64,000 bases of DNA, taken from positions 848,249-912,248 of the forward strand of contig NZ_SIZW01000041.1 in NCBI RefSeq assembly GCF_009866805.1, given 5' to 3'. This stretch comes from Schauerella aestuarii. Lineage in GTDB: Bacteria; Pseudomonadota; Gammaproteobacteria; Burkholderiales; Burkholderiaceae_B. The notes under the pieces were generated by a model. It was not told the DNA's origin, made no database searches, and saw nothing but the letters and a program-made list of their open reading frames with translations. A program made the translations under genes and the position numbers. How positions within the stretch are numbered: position 1 is the stretch's first letter; the number at the start of each line of letters is the position of its first letter. This document shows, one piece after another, positions 29,998-40,310 of this stretch.

Positions 29998-30189
29998 ATG
30001 GCCAATAACTACCAATCCGAAATTACCCAGTTCCTCGAGAGCTACAAAAAGTCGCACCCCGAGACCGAGCAACGTCAGCGGGAAGGCCGGGCGCGTTTGT
30101 GGGACAAGCCGCAAGACGCCGAACTGCAGGAAGGCTTCCGTCAGGCCCGTGTGCCGCAAAAGCCGTACGTCTATTCGCCTGAAGAGTAA
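29998..30189 (+). CDS. Small DUF3460-family protein
   Basis: 63-residue soluble protein, rich in charged residues, with FLESYKKSHPETEQRQREGR and RLWDKPQDAELQEGFRQARV, which matches the betaproteobacterial DUF3460 family. No function is established. Its stop codon overlaps the scpA start (TAATG), a strong sign of translational coupling, so a role connected with chromosome segregation or with panC is possible but unproven. ATG at 29998. Confidence 0.88.
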   Translation: MANNYQSEITQFLESYKKSHPETEQRQREGRARLWDKPQDAELQEGFRQARVPQKPYVYSPEE

Positions 30190-31085
30190 TGGCAAAGGCG
30201 CGCGCTCCCGCGCGGTCGGCCGTGTCGGGAGACGATCTGGATAAGCTGGTCGCCCCGCAAGTCGACAGTACGCCCGATGTGGTCGATACGGTCGCGTTTG
30301 CGCGGCTCTACGGCGAACCGCTCTTCAAGATGCCGCAGGATCTGTATATCCCGCCGGACGCTCTGGAGATTTTCCTCGAAGCCTTCGAGGGACCGCTCGA
30401 CCTGCTGCTTTACCTGATCCGCAAGCAGAACTTCAATGTGCTGGACATCCCGATGGCGGATGTCACGCGGCAATACCTCTCTTACGTCGAACAGATCCGC
30501 ATCCACAATCTCGAGCTGGCCGCGGAATATCTGTTGATGGCCGCCATGCTGATCGAGATCAAGTCGCGCATGCTGCTGCCGGTGCGGAAATCCGATACCG
30601 GTGAAGAGGCGGAAGATCCGCGGGCGGAACTGGTGCGCCGGCTGTTGGCGTACGAGCAAATGAAGCTCGCGGCGCGCAATCTGGATGCCATCCCCCAGGT
30701 GGGCCGCGATTTCATGGTCGCGCACGCCGAGGCCGATCTGAGCGTGGAGCGGGCTTTGCCCGAGGTGGGCGTGGACGATCTGCGCCAGGCCTGGGCCGAC
30801 ATCATGAAGCGGGCCAAGCTCAACCAGCACCATCACATTACGCGCGAGCAACTCTCGGTGCGCGATCACATGACGCACATTCTGCGCCGCCTGGGCGATG
30901 TGCGCTTCATCGAGTTTTCCGATCTGTTCATGGAACGCATCGATGCGGGGGCGCCGGCCGCTGTGGTGGTCGTGCACTTCATCGCCATGCTCGAGCTGGC
31001 GCGAGAGTCGTTGCTCGAAATCACGCAAGCCGAACCCTATGCGCCGATCTACGTGCGCCTGGCCTACACCGCGGTAGCTGCCTGA
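30189..31085 (+). CDS. scpA: Segregation and condensation protein A
   Basis: Kleisin-type subunit that bridges SMC heads with ScpB in chromosome condensation. 298 residues. Family blocks: FEGPLDLLLYLIRKQNFNVL, DIPMADVTRQYLSYVEQI, ELAAEYLLMAAMLIEIKSRM-LL, and a C-terminal winged-helix region with FIAMLELARESLLEITQAE. The N-terminal 40 residues are a species-variable extension. smc and scpB are not in this window. ATG overlaps the DUF3460 stop. Confidence 0.95.
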   Translation: MAKARAPARSAVSGDDLDKLVAPQVDSTPDVVDTVAFARLYGEPLFKMPQDLYIPPDALEIFLEAFEGPLDLLLYLIRKQNFNVLDIPMADVTRQYLSYVEQIRIHNLELAAEYLLMAAMLIEIKSRMLLPVRKSDTGEEAEDPRAELVRRLLAYEQMKLAARNLDAIPQVGRDFMVAHAEADLSVERALPEVGVDDLRQAWADIMKRAKLNQHHHITREQLSVRDHMTHILRRLGDVRFIEFSDLFMERIDAGAPAAVVVVHFIAMLELARESLLEITQAEPYAPIYVRLAYTAVAA

Positions 31086-31103
31086 GCGTTGCCGCTTCGA
31101 TGA

Positions 31104-31979
<876 letters not shown>

Positions 31980-32080
31980 CGCTGCGGGGGCAAGGGACGG
32001 CGCCGACCCCTGTCAGAATCGCCAGCTAGCGGGCACGCCACGCCCATGCCAGACTCGCCCTTCGATAGCAGAGGGCAACC

Positions 32081-32473
32081 ATGGCGCAACCACAACACTC
32101 CCCTTACGACTTGCCGCAGCCGGGCACGTTGGCGGAAGGCGTAGCGCGCCTCACACCGCGTGAGCGCGAGGTGCTCGGCTATCTCGCCGACGGCAAGCCC
32201 AACAAGGTCATTGCCATCGAATTGGGAATTTCGCAGCGCACGGCAGAAGCGCATCGCGCGCGCGTGTTCGCCAAGCTTGCAGTGCGCAATGCGGTAGAGC
32301 TGGTGCGATTGATGTGCGGGCCGCCGATCCGGCTGGCCGAGCCCGATGCGCAATGCGCCTCAGCCGAATCCGGTCAAGGCGAATTGCTATTGGAGGCGTT
32401 GCCGCCGGGCAACGACGCCGGTGCATGCGCACCGGGGTTAAGCACCCCTTACTTGCAGGCGGGCGCCGGTTGA
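32081..32473 (+). CDS. Small LuxR/FixJ-type helix-turn-helix regulator without receiver domain
   Basis: 130 residues made of little more than a GerE/LuxR DNA-binding domain at about 23-85 (LTPREREVLGYLADGKPNKV, AIELGISQRTAEAHRARVFA, KLAVRNAVELVRLM). It resembles the C-terminal half of FixJ-class response regulators but has no receiver; the remaining 45 residues are low in structure. ATG at 32081 has gagg upstream. The 3' end overlaps the convergent lipoprotein gene by 25 bp. Target genes unknown. Confidence 0.85.
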   Translation: MAQPQHSPYDLPQPGTLAEGVARLTPREREVLGYLADGKPNKVIAIELGISQRTAEAHRARVFAKLAVRNAVELVRLMCGPPIRLAEPDAQCASAESGQGELLLEALPPGNDAGACAPGLSTPYLQAGAG

Positions 32474-33261
32474 CCGTTCAACTCGTCGATGGCGTCCAGG
32501 TCGGGCTGGCGCGTGAGGTTGTAACTCAGGTTGGGGGTGGTGCCGTCGATCGCGCGCACGCGCAACACGTTGTTGGCGGTGACCACAAACTCGGCGCGCA
32601 TATTGCCGCGGTTATCGAGCAGCATGACGCGCGGCGGCTTCTCGTCGGTGGCGTCCCAGCAGCCTTGCTCGGTAATCGGCTTGGCGGTGCTCACACCTGC
32701 AGATTGATTCAGATAGGACGAACGCGCGCGCCAACGGCCATTGGGCGCCAGGGTAAGCACCAGACGTTGGCCAGTGCACTGCATCCCCGCGCCAAAACAC
32801 GGCAGCGTGCCGAGATAGGTGTGGGCCTGCGGCACCAGGCGCGCAGCGGTTTCGCTCATCTGCGCGGCGGGTTCGTTCGTGCTCGATGCGCTCGCGGCCA
32901 CCGGCTGTGCCGTGGCCGTCGCGCCGCGGCGTGCGGGGTTGGGACTTTCGTTGGCGGTCGTTACGACCGATTCGCCATCGGCTTGCGCCTGCGAAGCGGC
33001 AATCGCCTGCTGGCTGGGCGTCTTGGCATCCGGCTTCAAGGCGATCTGCAATTGGGACGGCGCGCGCAGCGTACTGCGATAGCCGCCGCCCTGAGCCTGG
33101 TTTTGCGAGTCGGTGACCGAGCTTTCGGCCGGCAGGTCGTAGTAGCTGGCATTATCGCGCTGTTGCGCGCAACCTGCTGCGCCGAAGGTCAGCGCGAAGA
33201 CCGATCCCCACAGCAAGAGCGGCTGACGCCGGAGAGTAAGCGAGGGAAATGCAGCAGCCAT
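32449..33261 (-). CDS. NlpE-like copper-resistance-family lipoprotein
   Basis: 270-residue envelope protein from the ATG at 33261. The N-terminus has a signal segment ending AAGCAQQ, a plausible lipobox with the modified Cys near residue 31. A disordered Ser/Ala/Gln-rich linker runs to about 145, then an NlpE N-terminal-like domain: TYLGTLPCFGAGMQCTGQRL, LTLAPNGRWRARSSYLN, GCWDAT, VMLLDNRGN. The usual CxxC is replaced by C-X6-C. The C-terminal residues are PACK. In E. coli NlpE senses surface contact and envelope stress; here the function is inferred only by similarity. Confidence 0.72.
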   Translation of the reverse strand: MAAAFPSLTLRRQPLLLWGSVFALTFGAAGCAQQRDNASYYDLPAESSVTDSQNQAQGGGYRSTLRAPSQLQIALKPDAKTPSQQAIAASQAQADGESVVTTANESPNPARRGATATAQPVAASASSTNEPAAQMSETAARLVPQAHTYLGTLPCFGAGMQCTGQRLVLTLAPNGRWRARSSYLNQSAGVSTAKPITEQGCWDATDEKPPRVMLLDNRGNMRAEFVVTANNVLRVRAIDGTTPNLSYNLTRQPDLDAIDELNGQPAPACK

Positions 33262-33375
33262 GGTGTCGATCCGCGAGATAAGGGGTTTTACGCAGCATTC
33301 TACGCATATCCTCGCACCCTTGGCACGATTCGGATCGGTGCGTTTCGATGTGTCACGGTTTGAATACGCAGCAGC

Positions 33376-34233
33376 ATGATGAATAATGCCGCCATCATGT
33401 CGTTCCCTTCCGATCTTGCTTCGTTCTGGTGGGCGCTTGGGCTTGCCACCGTGCTCGGCGCTTGCGTCGGCAGTCTGCTCACGCGCCTGATTCATCGCTT
33501 GCCGCTGATGATGGAAGAAGAATGGGCGTCGCAAGCGCGTGAGGGCGACGGTGCCGAGTCAGCCCCAGCACGGTTGCGCCTGTTCACACCGCGCGATCAC
33601 TGTCCGCACTGCCGTGCAACCTTGCAATGGCGCGACACCGTACCCGTCTTGAGCGGGCTGCTGCTGCGGGGCCGCTGTCGGCACTGTGCGGCGCCGGTGG
33701 GCCTGCACTATCCGATCGTCGAGGTGATGACCGCGGTGGCATTCGGTTTGTGTGTGTGGCGTTTCGGGCTGACCTGGCCGGCGCTGTATGCCATGGTGCT
33801 CGCCGCCGCGTTGATCGCCTTGGGATGGATCGATGCCCGAACCAATCTCCTGCCGGATATCGTCACGTTGCCGTTGATCTGGCTGGGATTGCTGGTGAAT
33901 CTGAACGGCACGTTTGCGCCGTTGCCGCAGGCGGTGCTGGGCGCGGTCTGCGGCTACGGTTTTCTGTGGCTCGTCTTTCATGCGTTTCGCGCCATCACCG
34001 GTCGTGAGGGCATGGGCTATGGCGACTTCAAATTGCTGGCGGCCCTGGGGGCCTGGCTGGGCCTGGCGATGGTGCCTTGGCTGTTGCTGGCGGCGTCGCT
34101 GACGGGCGTGGTCTTGGGGTTGAGTCTGATGTTCATCGGGCGTGCGGCACGGGGGCAGGCACTGCCGTTCGGGCCGTATCTGGCCGTGGCGGGACTGCTC
34201 GGGCTATGGTTGACCGATGGCGCGTGGTGGTGA
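33376..34233 (+). CDS. pilD: Type IV prepilin peptidase / N-methyltransferase
   Basis: Integral-membrane aspartic protease that cleaves and methylates prepilins and pseudopilins. 285 residues, about eight helices. The cytoplasmic loop has the two CxxC zinc pairs (CPHCRATL and CRHCAAP), and both catalytic aspartates are visible in LGWIDARTNLLPD and MGYGDFKLLAALG. No pilus genes are adjacent; it is followed 40 bp later by coaE and then zapD, a common betaproteobacterial order. ATG at 33376 is one of three clustered in-frame ATGs (33376, 33379, 33397). Confidence 0.93.
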   Translation: MMNNAAIMSFPSDLASFWWALGLATVLGACVGSLLTRLIHRLPLMMEEEWASQAREGDGAESAPARLRLFTPRDHCPHCRATLQWRDTVPVLSGLLLRGRCRHCAAPVGLHYPIVEVMTAVAFGLCVWRFGLTWPALYAMVLAAALIALGWIDARTNLLPDIVTLPLIWLGLLVNLNGTFAPLPQAVLGAVCGYGFLWLVFHAFRAITGREGMGYGDFKLLAALGAWLGLAMVPWLLLAASLTGVVLGLSLMFIGRAARGQALPFGPYLAVAGLLGLWLTDGAWW

Positions 34234-34273
34234 CCACCGCCGCACTCGGATGCGGCATGACGAAAAGGATGTA

Positions 34274-34879
34274 ATGTTCAAGATCGGTTTGACGGGCGGT
34301 ATCGGCTCAGGCAAATCCAGCGTCGCGCGGTGGCTGGCGGAGTGGGGCGCCGCAGTGATCGACACCGACGATGTGGCGCACAGCCTGACGGCGCCCGGTG
34401 GCGCGGCCATCGACGGTATTCGTGCGCATTTCGGCGCTCAGGCCATCGCTGCCGACGGCGCCATGGATCGGGCCTGGATGCGGGAACGCGTGTTCGCGGC
34501 GCCGGAGGTGCGGCGCGAGCTCGAAGCCATTCTCCATCCGCTGATCGGCCGCGAGACCGAGGCGCAAGCGACCGCGGCCACCGGGCTATATCTGGTGTAT
34601 GTGGTGCCGCTGTTGGTCGAATCGGGTCGGTGGCGCAACCGCGTCGATCGCATCTGTGTGGTCGATTGCGATCCGCCCACGCAGGTCGCCCGCGTGGTGC
34701 TGCGCAGCGGGCTGACGGAAGACACCATCCGGCGTATCATGGCGGCACAAGCCAGTCGTGACGACCGGCTCGCCGCGGCGGACGACGTCATCGATAACGG
34801 TGGCGACGTCACCACCGCGCAGTTGAAAACACGTGTTCAAGCCTTGCATGACCGTTGGTGCGCAGACGCGCGCGGATGA
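34274..34879 (+). CDS. coaE: Dephospho-CoA kinase
   Basis: Final step of coenzyme A synthesis. 201 residues from the ATG at 34274, preceded by aaaggat. P-loop GGIGSGKS (8-15), substrate-binding DTDDVAHSL, LHPLIGRE, VPLLVESGRW and the LID region around RSGLTEDTIRRIMAAQASRD. An earlier in-frame start at 34217 would overlap pilD and lacks similarity. Confidence 0.95.
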   Translation: MFKIGLTGGIGSGKSSVARWLAEWGAAVIDTDDVAHSLTAPGGAAIDGIRAHFGAQAIAADGAMDRAWMRERVFAAPEVRRELEAILHPLIGRETEAQATAATGLYLVYVVPLLVESGRWRNRVDRICVVDCDPPTQVARVVLRSGLTEDTIRRIMAAQASRDDRLAAADDVIDNGGDVTTAQLKTRVQALHDRWCADARG

Positions 34880-34967
34880 TGACGCCGTCTTGCTGTCGGA
34901 CGGCCACTGGAAGGCACACACGCCCTCCGGTAAAGCGGAATGGGTTAGCGAAAGGTGAACAGCAAAC

Positions 34968-35720
34968 GTGATTCTTTACGAATATCCCTTTAATGAACGT
35001 ATCCGGGCCTATCTTCGGCTCGAGTACCTGTTCGATCGGCTTTTCTACTTCGCGCGCGGCGATAATCTGCGCCAGCATCAGATCGCCATCACCACCTTGT
35101 TCGATATCCTTGACGCCAGCGAGCGCACGGAGATCAAGGCATCGGTGCTGCAGGATGTCGAGCGCCAGCGCATCTCGCTCACCAATCTGCGCGGCCACCC
35201 GCGGGTGGAGCAGGACGCACTCGAGAGCATGTTGCGTGAGATGGAGCAGGTCGCCGCCGCATTGAGCGCCGCCGGCAAAACCGGGCAGGCGCTGCGCGAA
35301 AACGAGTGGCTGAACAGTTTGCGGGGCCGATTGGCGGTGCCCGGCGGCGCGAGCCAGGTCGATATGCCGTCGTATCACGCTTGGCAGCACAAGTCGGAAG
35401 CCGGGCGGCACGAAGATCTCGAGCGCTGGATTCAGCCGTTGCTGCCGATGCACGAAGGCTTGCGCATTGCGCTGCGGCTGGTGCGCGAATCGGGCGACAA
35501 GGCCGAGGCACGTTCCGATCAGGGCGCCTACCAACAGATGCTGGGCGGCAAGACCTACCAACTGTGCCGCGTGTGGATCGATCCGGCGCAGGGGGCCTTC
35601 CCGGAGATCAGCGCCAATAAGTACATGGTGTGGATCCGCTTTTCCACCCAGGACGGTGAGCTGAAACCCCAGCCGATCACGGGCGATGTCGGGTTTACGA
35701 TGGCCTTGTGTAACGCCTGA
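34968..35720 (+). CDS. zapD: Cell-division protein ZapD
   Basis: Cytoplasmic FtsZ-bundling protein. 250 residues, with the family start ILYEYPFNERIRAYLRLEYL, the central DLERWIQPLLPM-EGLRIALRLVR, and the C-terminal beta domain CRVWIDP and EISANKYMVWIRF. GTG at 34968 with gaaagg upstream. The small zinc protein gene yacG, often next in this group, is not present before mdtA; 35721-35871 holds no gene. Confidence 0.94.
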   Translation: MILYEYPFNERIRAYLRLEYLFDRLFYFARGDNLRQHQIAITTLFDILDASERTEIKASVLQDVERQRISLTNLRGHPRVEQDALESMLREMEQVAAALSAAGKTGQALRENEWLNSLRGRLAVPGGASQVDMPSYHAWQHKSEAGRHEDLERWIQPLLPMHEGLRIALRLVRESGDKAEARSDQGAYQQMLGGKTYQLCRVWIDPAQGAFPEISANKYMVWIRFSTQDGELKPQPITGDVGFTMALCNA

Positions 35721-35871
35721 TCACACATTTTTGCGCCAAAATCCGCCAACGCATTCAATTTTCAGCGATTTTTCTGTTGCGGACGATTTCAACTGCAATC
35801 GTTGGAATTTCATTCGGCCCCCGGCTCGTACACAATAGCGGCTTCGTATAGGCCCGCCGGATCTTCGTAAC

Positions 35872-37167
35872 ATGTCACAGCCCCACTCCTCGCCGCCGCG
35901 TTCCCGTTGGACGCGCACGCGCATCGCAGGCCTGATCGTCCTGCTGCTCGTTGCAGCCGGGGTGGTCTGGTTCCTGATGAAGCCGGCGGCCACGACAGCA
36001 CCTGGGGGGCGGCCGGGCATGCGCGGCGGACCGCCGGGGGCGATGGGCATGAACATGCCCATCCCGGTGAAGGCGGCCACGGCGCGGGCGCAGGACATGC
36101 CCATCTACCTGCAATCGCTCGGCACGGTCACTGCCTACAACACCGTCACCGTGCGCAGCCGGGTGGGCGGTGAACTGGTGAAAGTGGCCTTCGATGAGGG
36201 GCAGCGGGTGAAAGCCGGCGACTTGCTGGCGCAGATCGATCCGCGTGCCTTTGAGGTGGCGCTGGCCCAGGCGCAGGGCACGCAGCAGCAAAACGTGGCC
36301 CAGCTCGAAAACGCCCGCCGCGATCTGCAGCGCTACCAAACCCTCTTCAAGCAGGATTCGATCGCCCGCCAGCAGGTGGATACGCAGCTTGCCTTGGTGC
36401 GCCAGTATGAAGGCACGCTCAAGAGCGATCAGGCAGCGGTCAACAGCGCCAAGCTACAGCTCGACTACGCACGCATTACCGCGCCGATCTCCGGGCGTCT
36501 CGGGTTGCGTCAGGTCGACGTCGGCAACCTGATCGCCAGTTCGGATACGGCGGGCCTGGTCGTCATCACGCAAACCCAGCCGATCGCGGTGATGTTCACC
36601 ATCCCCGAAACGCAGTTGCCCGAGGTACTCAAGCAACTGCGCAGCGGTGCCACGCTGCTCGTGGACGCCTACGATCGCGCCAATACGCGCAAGGTGGCCT
36701 CCGGCACGCTGGAGACGCTGGATAACCAGATCGACGTCGCCACAGGTACCGTGAAGCTCAAGGCGCGTTTCGAAAACGCCGACGAAAGCCTGTTCCCCAA
36801 CCAGTTCGTCAATATGCGATTGCTCGTGCAGACGCGCGAGAACGCCACCGCGATCCCGACAGTAGCCGTGCAGCAGGGCGCGACCGGCGCGTTCGTTTTT
36901 GTGGTCAAGGCGGACAATACGATCGAAGTGCGCACGGTCGAGCTGGGTCCGATCTACAACGATATGGTCGCGGTCAACAAAGGACTCAATGTGGGCGAAG
37001 TGGTGGTCACCGAAGGCACCGACCGCTTGCGCAATGAGAGCAAGGTGCAGGTGATGACCGACGCGGCCGCCGCGATCCCGGCCGCCACCGGCAACGCGTT
37101 GGGCGGCGGCACGCCGCCGGGCGCCGATGGCAGTACCACGCAGCGCCGCCGGAACCCCGCGCCTTGA
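35872..37167 (+). CDS. mdtA: RND efflux periplasmic adaptor (MdtA-like)
   Basis: Membrane-fusion protein linking the MdtB/C pump to the outer-membrane channel. 431 residues: N-terminal membrane anchor at about 16-36, Gly/Met/Pro-rich linker ([19 protein letters not shown]), lipoyl and hairpin parts ([40 protein letters not shown]), barrel region ([19 protein letters not shown]) and a Gly-Thr-rich tail. First gene of a four-gene operon; ATG at 35872 is preceded by a weak ribosome site. Confidence 0.93.
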   Translation: MSQPHSSPPRSRWTRTRIAGLIVLLLVAAGVVWFLMKPAATTAPGGRPGMRGGPPGAMGMNMPIPVKAATARAQDMPIYLQSLGTVTAYNTVTVRSRVGGELVKVAFDEGQRVKAGDLLAQIDPRAFEVALAQAQGTQQQNVAQLENARRDLQRYQTLFKQDSIARQQVDTQLALVRQYEGTLKSDQAAVNSAKLQLDYARITAPISGRLGLRQVDVGNLIASSDTAGLVVITQTQPIAVMFTIPETQLPEVLKQLRSGATLLVDAYDRANTRKVASGTLETLDNQIDVATGTVKLKARFENADESLFPNQFVNMRLLVQTRENATAIPTVAVQQGATGAFVFVVKADNTIEVRTVELGPIYNDMVAVNKGLNVGEVVVTEGTDRLRNESKVQVMTDAAAAIPAATGNALGGGTPPGADGSTTQRRRNPAP

Positions 37168-40100
37168 GCCCGTCACGCCTCTTCATCCTGCGGCCGGTCG
37201 CCACGACGCTGTCGATGTTGGCGATCCTGATCGCCGGCCTGATCGCCTACCGGTTCCTGCCGGTCGCCGCGTTGCCGGAAGTCGACTACCCCACGATTCA
37301 GGTGGTCACGCTCTATCCGGGCGCGAGCCCCGATGTGATGACCACGCTCGTGACTGCGCCGCTCGAACGGCGCTTCGGGCAGATGCCGGGTCTGGCGCAG
37401 ATGGCGTCGTCCAGTTCAGGCGGGGCCTCGGTGATCACGCTGAAGTTCACGCTGGAAGTGAGCCTGGACGTGGCCGAGCAGGAGGTACAGGCGGCCATTA
37501 ACGCGGCCTCCAATCTGTTGCCGTCCGATCTGCCGGTGCCGCCGATCTACAACAAGGTCAACCCGGCCGACGCGCCGGTGCTGACGCTGGCCATTTCGTC
37601 GCCGACCATGCCGCTGCCGCAGGTGCGCGATCTGGTCGATTCGCGCGTGGCGCAAAAGCTCTCGCAAATTCCCGGTGTGGGTTTGGTGAGCGTGGCCGGC
37701 GGCCAACGGCCGGCCGTACGGCTGCAGGTCAATCCCACCGCGTTGGCCAATAACGGCTTGAGCCTGGCCGATCTGCGCACGGCGATCGTGGGCGCCAACG
37801 TCAATCAGCCGAAGGGCAATCTGGACGGGCCGCAACGCTCGACCACGATCAATGCGAACGACCAATTGCGCTCGCCCACCGACTACAACGATCTCATCAT
37901 CTCCTACAAGGACGGCGCCCCGATACGCTTGAAGGATGTGGGCTTGGCCGTGCAGGGCGCCGAAGATATCCGCCAGGCCGCCTGGGCCGGCAAAGAGCCG
38001 GCGATTCTGCTCAATATCCAGCGCCAGCCCGGCGCCAACGTGATCGATGTGGTGGACCGCATCTATGCGTTGCTGCCGGCGCTCAAGCAAGCGTTGCCGG
38101 CCACGCTCGATGTGTCGACCGTCACTGATCGCACGCTGACGATCCGCGAATCGGTGGCGCATGTGCGCTTCGAGTTGCTGCTGGCCATCGCGCTGGTGGT
38201 GATGGTGACCTTCATCTTCCTGCGCAGTTTTACCGCCACGTTGATCCCCAGCGTGGTGGTGCCGCTCTCGTTGATCGGCACGTTCGGCATCATGTACCTG
38301 GCCGGATTCAGCATCAACAACCTGACGTTGATGGCCTTGACGATCGCGACCGGTTTCGTGGTGGATGACGCCATCGTGATGATCGAGAACATCGCGCGGC
38401 ATATCGAGGAGGGCGAAACGCCCATGCAGGCCGCGCTGAAAGGCGCGTCCCAGATCGGCTTCACGCTCATATCGCTCACGCTGTCGCTGATCGCGGTGTT
38501 GATCCCGCTGCTGTTCATGACCGAAGTGGTGGGGCGGTTGTTCCGCGAGTTTGCGGTCACCCTCGCCGTGGCGATTCTTTTCTCGCTGGTGGTGTCGCTC
38601 ACGCTCACACCGATGATGTGCGCGCGCATGCTCAAGCCCGAATCGGAGCAGAAGCACAACCGCTTCCACCAGTTCACCGGCCGCTGCATCGATCGGCTGG
38701 TCGCCGTCTACGACCGCATTCTGGTCAAGGTGCTGGCGCACCGCAAGCTCACATTGCTGGTGGCGTTGGGCACGTTTGCGCTCACTGTGGTGCTGTACGC
38801 GCTGGTGCCCAAGGGTTTCTTTCCGCAGCAGGATACGGGGCTGATCCAGGCGATCACGCAAGGCCCGCAATCGATTTCGTTTGCCGGTATGGCCACGCGC
38901 CAGCGCGAAGCCGCCGGCATCATCATGGAAGACCCCGCTGTCGCTGCGGTGTCGTCGTTCATCGGCGTGGACGGCAGCAATGCCACCATCGCGGCCGGCC
39001 GGATGCAGATTGCGCTCAAGTCTGGCGATGCACGCAGCGATTCGGTGGCCACCGTGATGGCGCGGCTGCAGGACCGATTGGGCGACCGGACCGGGCTCAC
39101 GGTATATATGCAGCCGGTGCAGGATCTCACCATCGAGGATCGGGTGAGCCGCACGCAGTATCAGCTCACCTTGTCCAATCCTGATCTCTCGGTGCTCAGC
39201 CAGTGGGCGCCCAAGCTGGTGGACAAGTTGAGCGAGACGCCCGGTTTGGCGGACGTGGCGCACGATCTGCAGGACGAAGGCCTGCAAACGTACGTCGACA
39301 TCGATCGCGACGCGGCCTCGCGATTGGGCATCAGCGCATCGGCCGTGGATGAGGCGCTTTATGACGCATTCGGTCAACGCCTGATTTCGACGATCTTCAC
39401 CCAATCGAATCAGTATCGCGTGGTGCTCGAAGTGGCGCCGCAGTTCCGCCAGGATCCGTCGGCCCTGGCGCGCATCTACGTGCCCACCACAAACAGCACA
39501 TTGGTGCCGCTGGCCAGCATCGCCACGATTTCCGAGCGGCGCACGGTGCTGGCGATCAACCGGCTCGATCAGTTCCCGATGGTCACGGTGTCGTTCAATC
39601 TGGCGCCGGGGGCGTCGCTCTCGGATGCGGTCGAATCGATCAAGCAGGCCGAGATCGATATCGGCATGCCGAGCGGCGTCGAAACGCGCTTCCAGGGTGC
39701 GGCGCAAGCCTTCCAGTCGTCGCTGTCGAGCACGTTGCTGCTGATCCTTGCCGCCATCGTCACGATGTATATCGTGCTGGGCGTACTGTACGAAAGCTAT
39801 ATCCATCCCATCACGATTCTGTCGACATTGCCGTCGGCCGGGGTGGGGGCGTTGCTGGCGCTCTTGATCAGCGGTACCGAACTCGACATGATCGGGATCA
39901 TCGGCATCATCCTGCTCATCGGCATCGTCAAGAAGAACGCGATCATGATGATCGACTTCGCTTTGGATGCCGAGCGTACGCGCGGGTTGGCGCCGCTCGC
40001 AGCCATTCACGAAGCGGCACTGTTGCGCTTCAGGCCCATTCTGATGACCACGCTGGCGGCGCTCTTCGGTGCCGTGCCGCTGATGCTGTCCACCGGCACG

Positions 40101-40310
40101 GGTGCCGAATTGCGTCAGCCGCTGGGGTTGGTGATGGTGGGCGGCTTGCTGTTCAGCCAACTGCTTACCATCTTCACTACGCCGGTGATCTATCTGATGT
40201 TCGATCGCCTGTCGCGCCGGGGCAAGAAGCCCGCGGCTACGGTGTCGCATGACGGCCACGTCACGCCTGGCGATCACCCGCCCGCACCGCCCACGGAGCG
40301 CCCGGCGTGA
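37164..40310 (+). CDS. mdtB: RND efflux pump subunit MdtB-like
   Basis: Twelve-helix proton-driven inner-membrane exporter; in E. coli MdtB and MdtC form a heterotrimer. 1048 residues. Typical N-terminus [16 protein letters not shown], porter domain, helix-4 [20 protein letters not shown] with two adjacent Asp used for proton relay, and helix-10/11 [18 protein letters not shown]. Start is TTG (37164) overlapping the mdtA stop by 4 bp (TTGA), so expression is coupled. Confidence 0.95.
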   Translation: MSPSRLFILRPVATTLSMLAILIAGLIAYRFLPVAALPEVDYPTIQVVTLYPGASPDVMTTLVTAPLERRFGQMPGLAQMASSSSGGASVITLKFTLEVSLDVAEQEVQAAINAASNLLPSDLPVPPIYNKVNPADAPVLTLAISSPTMPLPQVRDLVDSRVAQKLSQIPGVGLVSVAGGQRPAVRLQVNPTALANNGLSLADLRTAIVGANVNQPKGNLDGPQRSTTINANDQLRSPTDYNDLIISYKDGAPIRLKDVGLAVQGAEDIRQAAWAGKEPAILLNIQRQPGANVIDVVDRIYALLPALKQALPATLDVSTVTDRTLTIRESVAHVRFELLLAIALVVMVTFIFLRSFTATLIPSVVVPLSLIGTFGIMYLAGFSINNLTLMALTIATGFVVDDAIVMIENIARHIEEGETPMQAALKGASQIGFTLISLTLSLIAVLIPLLFMTEVVGRLFREFAVTLAVAILFSLVVSLTLTPMMCARMLKPESEQKHNRFHQFTGRCIDRLVAVYDRILVKVLAHRKLTLLVALGTFALTVVLYALVPKGFFPQQDTGLIQAITQGPQSISFAGMATRQREAAGIIMEDPAVAAVSSFIGVDGSNATIAAGRMQIALKSGDARSDSVATVMARLQDRLGDRTGLTVYMQPVQDLTIEDRVSRTQYQLTLSNPDLSVLSQWAPKLVDKLSETPGLADVAHDLQDEGLQTYVDIDRDAASRLGISASAVDEALYDAFGQRLISTIFTQSNQYRVVLEVAPQFRQDPSALARIYVPTTNSTLVPLASIATISERRTVLAINRLDQFPMVTVSFNLAPGASLSDAVESIKQAEIDIGMPSGVETRFQGAAQAFQSSLSSTLLLILAAIVTMYIVLGVLYESYIHPITILSTLPSAGVGALLALLISGTELDMIGIIGIILLIGIVKKNAIMMIDFALDAERTRGLAPLAAIHEAALLRFRPILMTTLAALFGAVPLMLSTGTGAELRQPLGLVMVGGLLFSQLLTIFTTPVIYLMFDRLSRRGKKPAATVSHDGHVTPGDHPPAPPTERPA

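Noticed and set aside
37416..40277. A 950-codon open frame on the minus strand opposite mdtB
   Set aside because: Its product is a low-complexity run of Arg, His, Gln and Asp with no domain, as expected for the antisense frame of a GC-rich gene; mdtB itself is a full RND pump.
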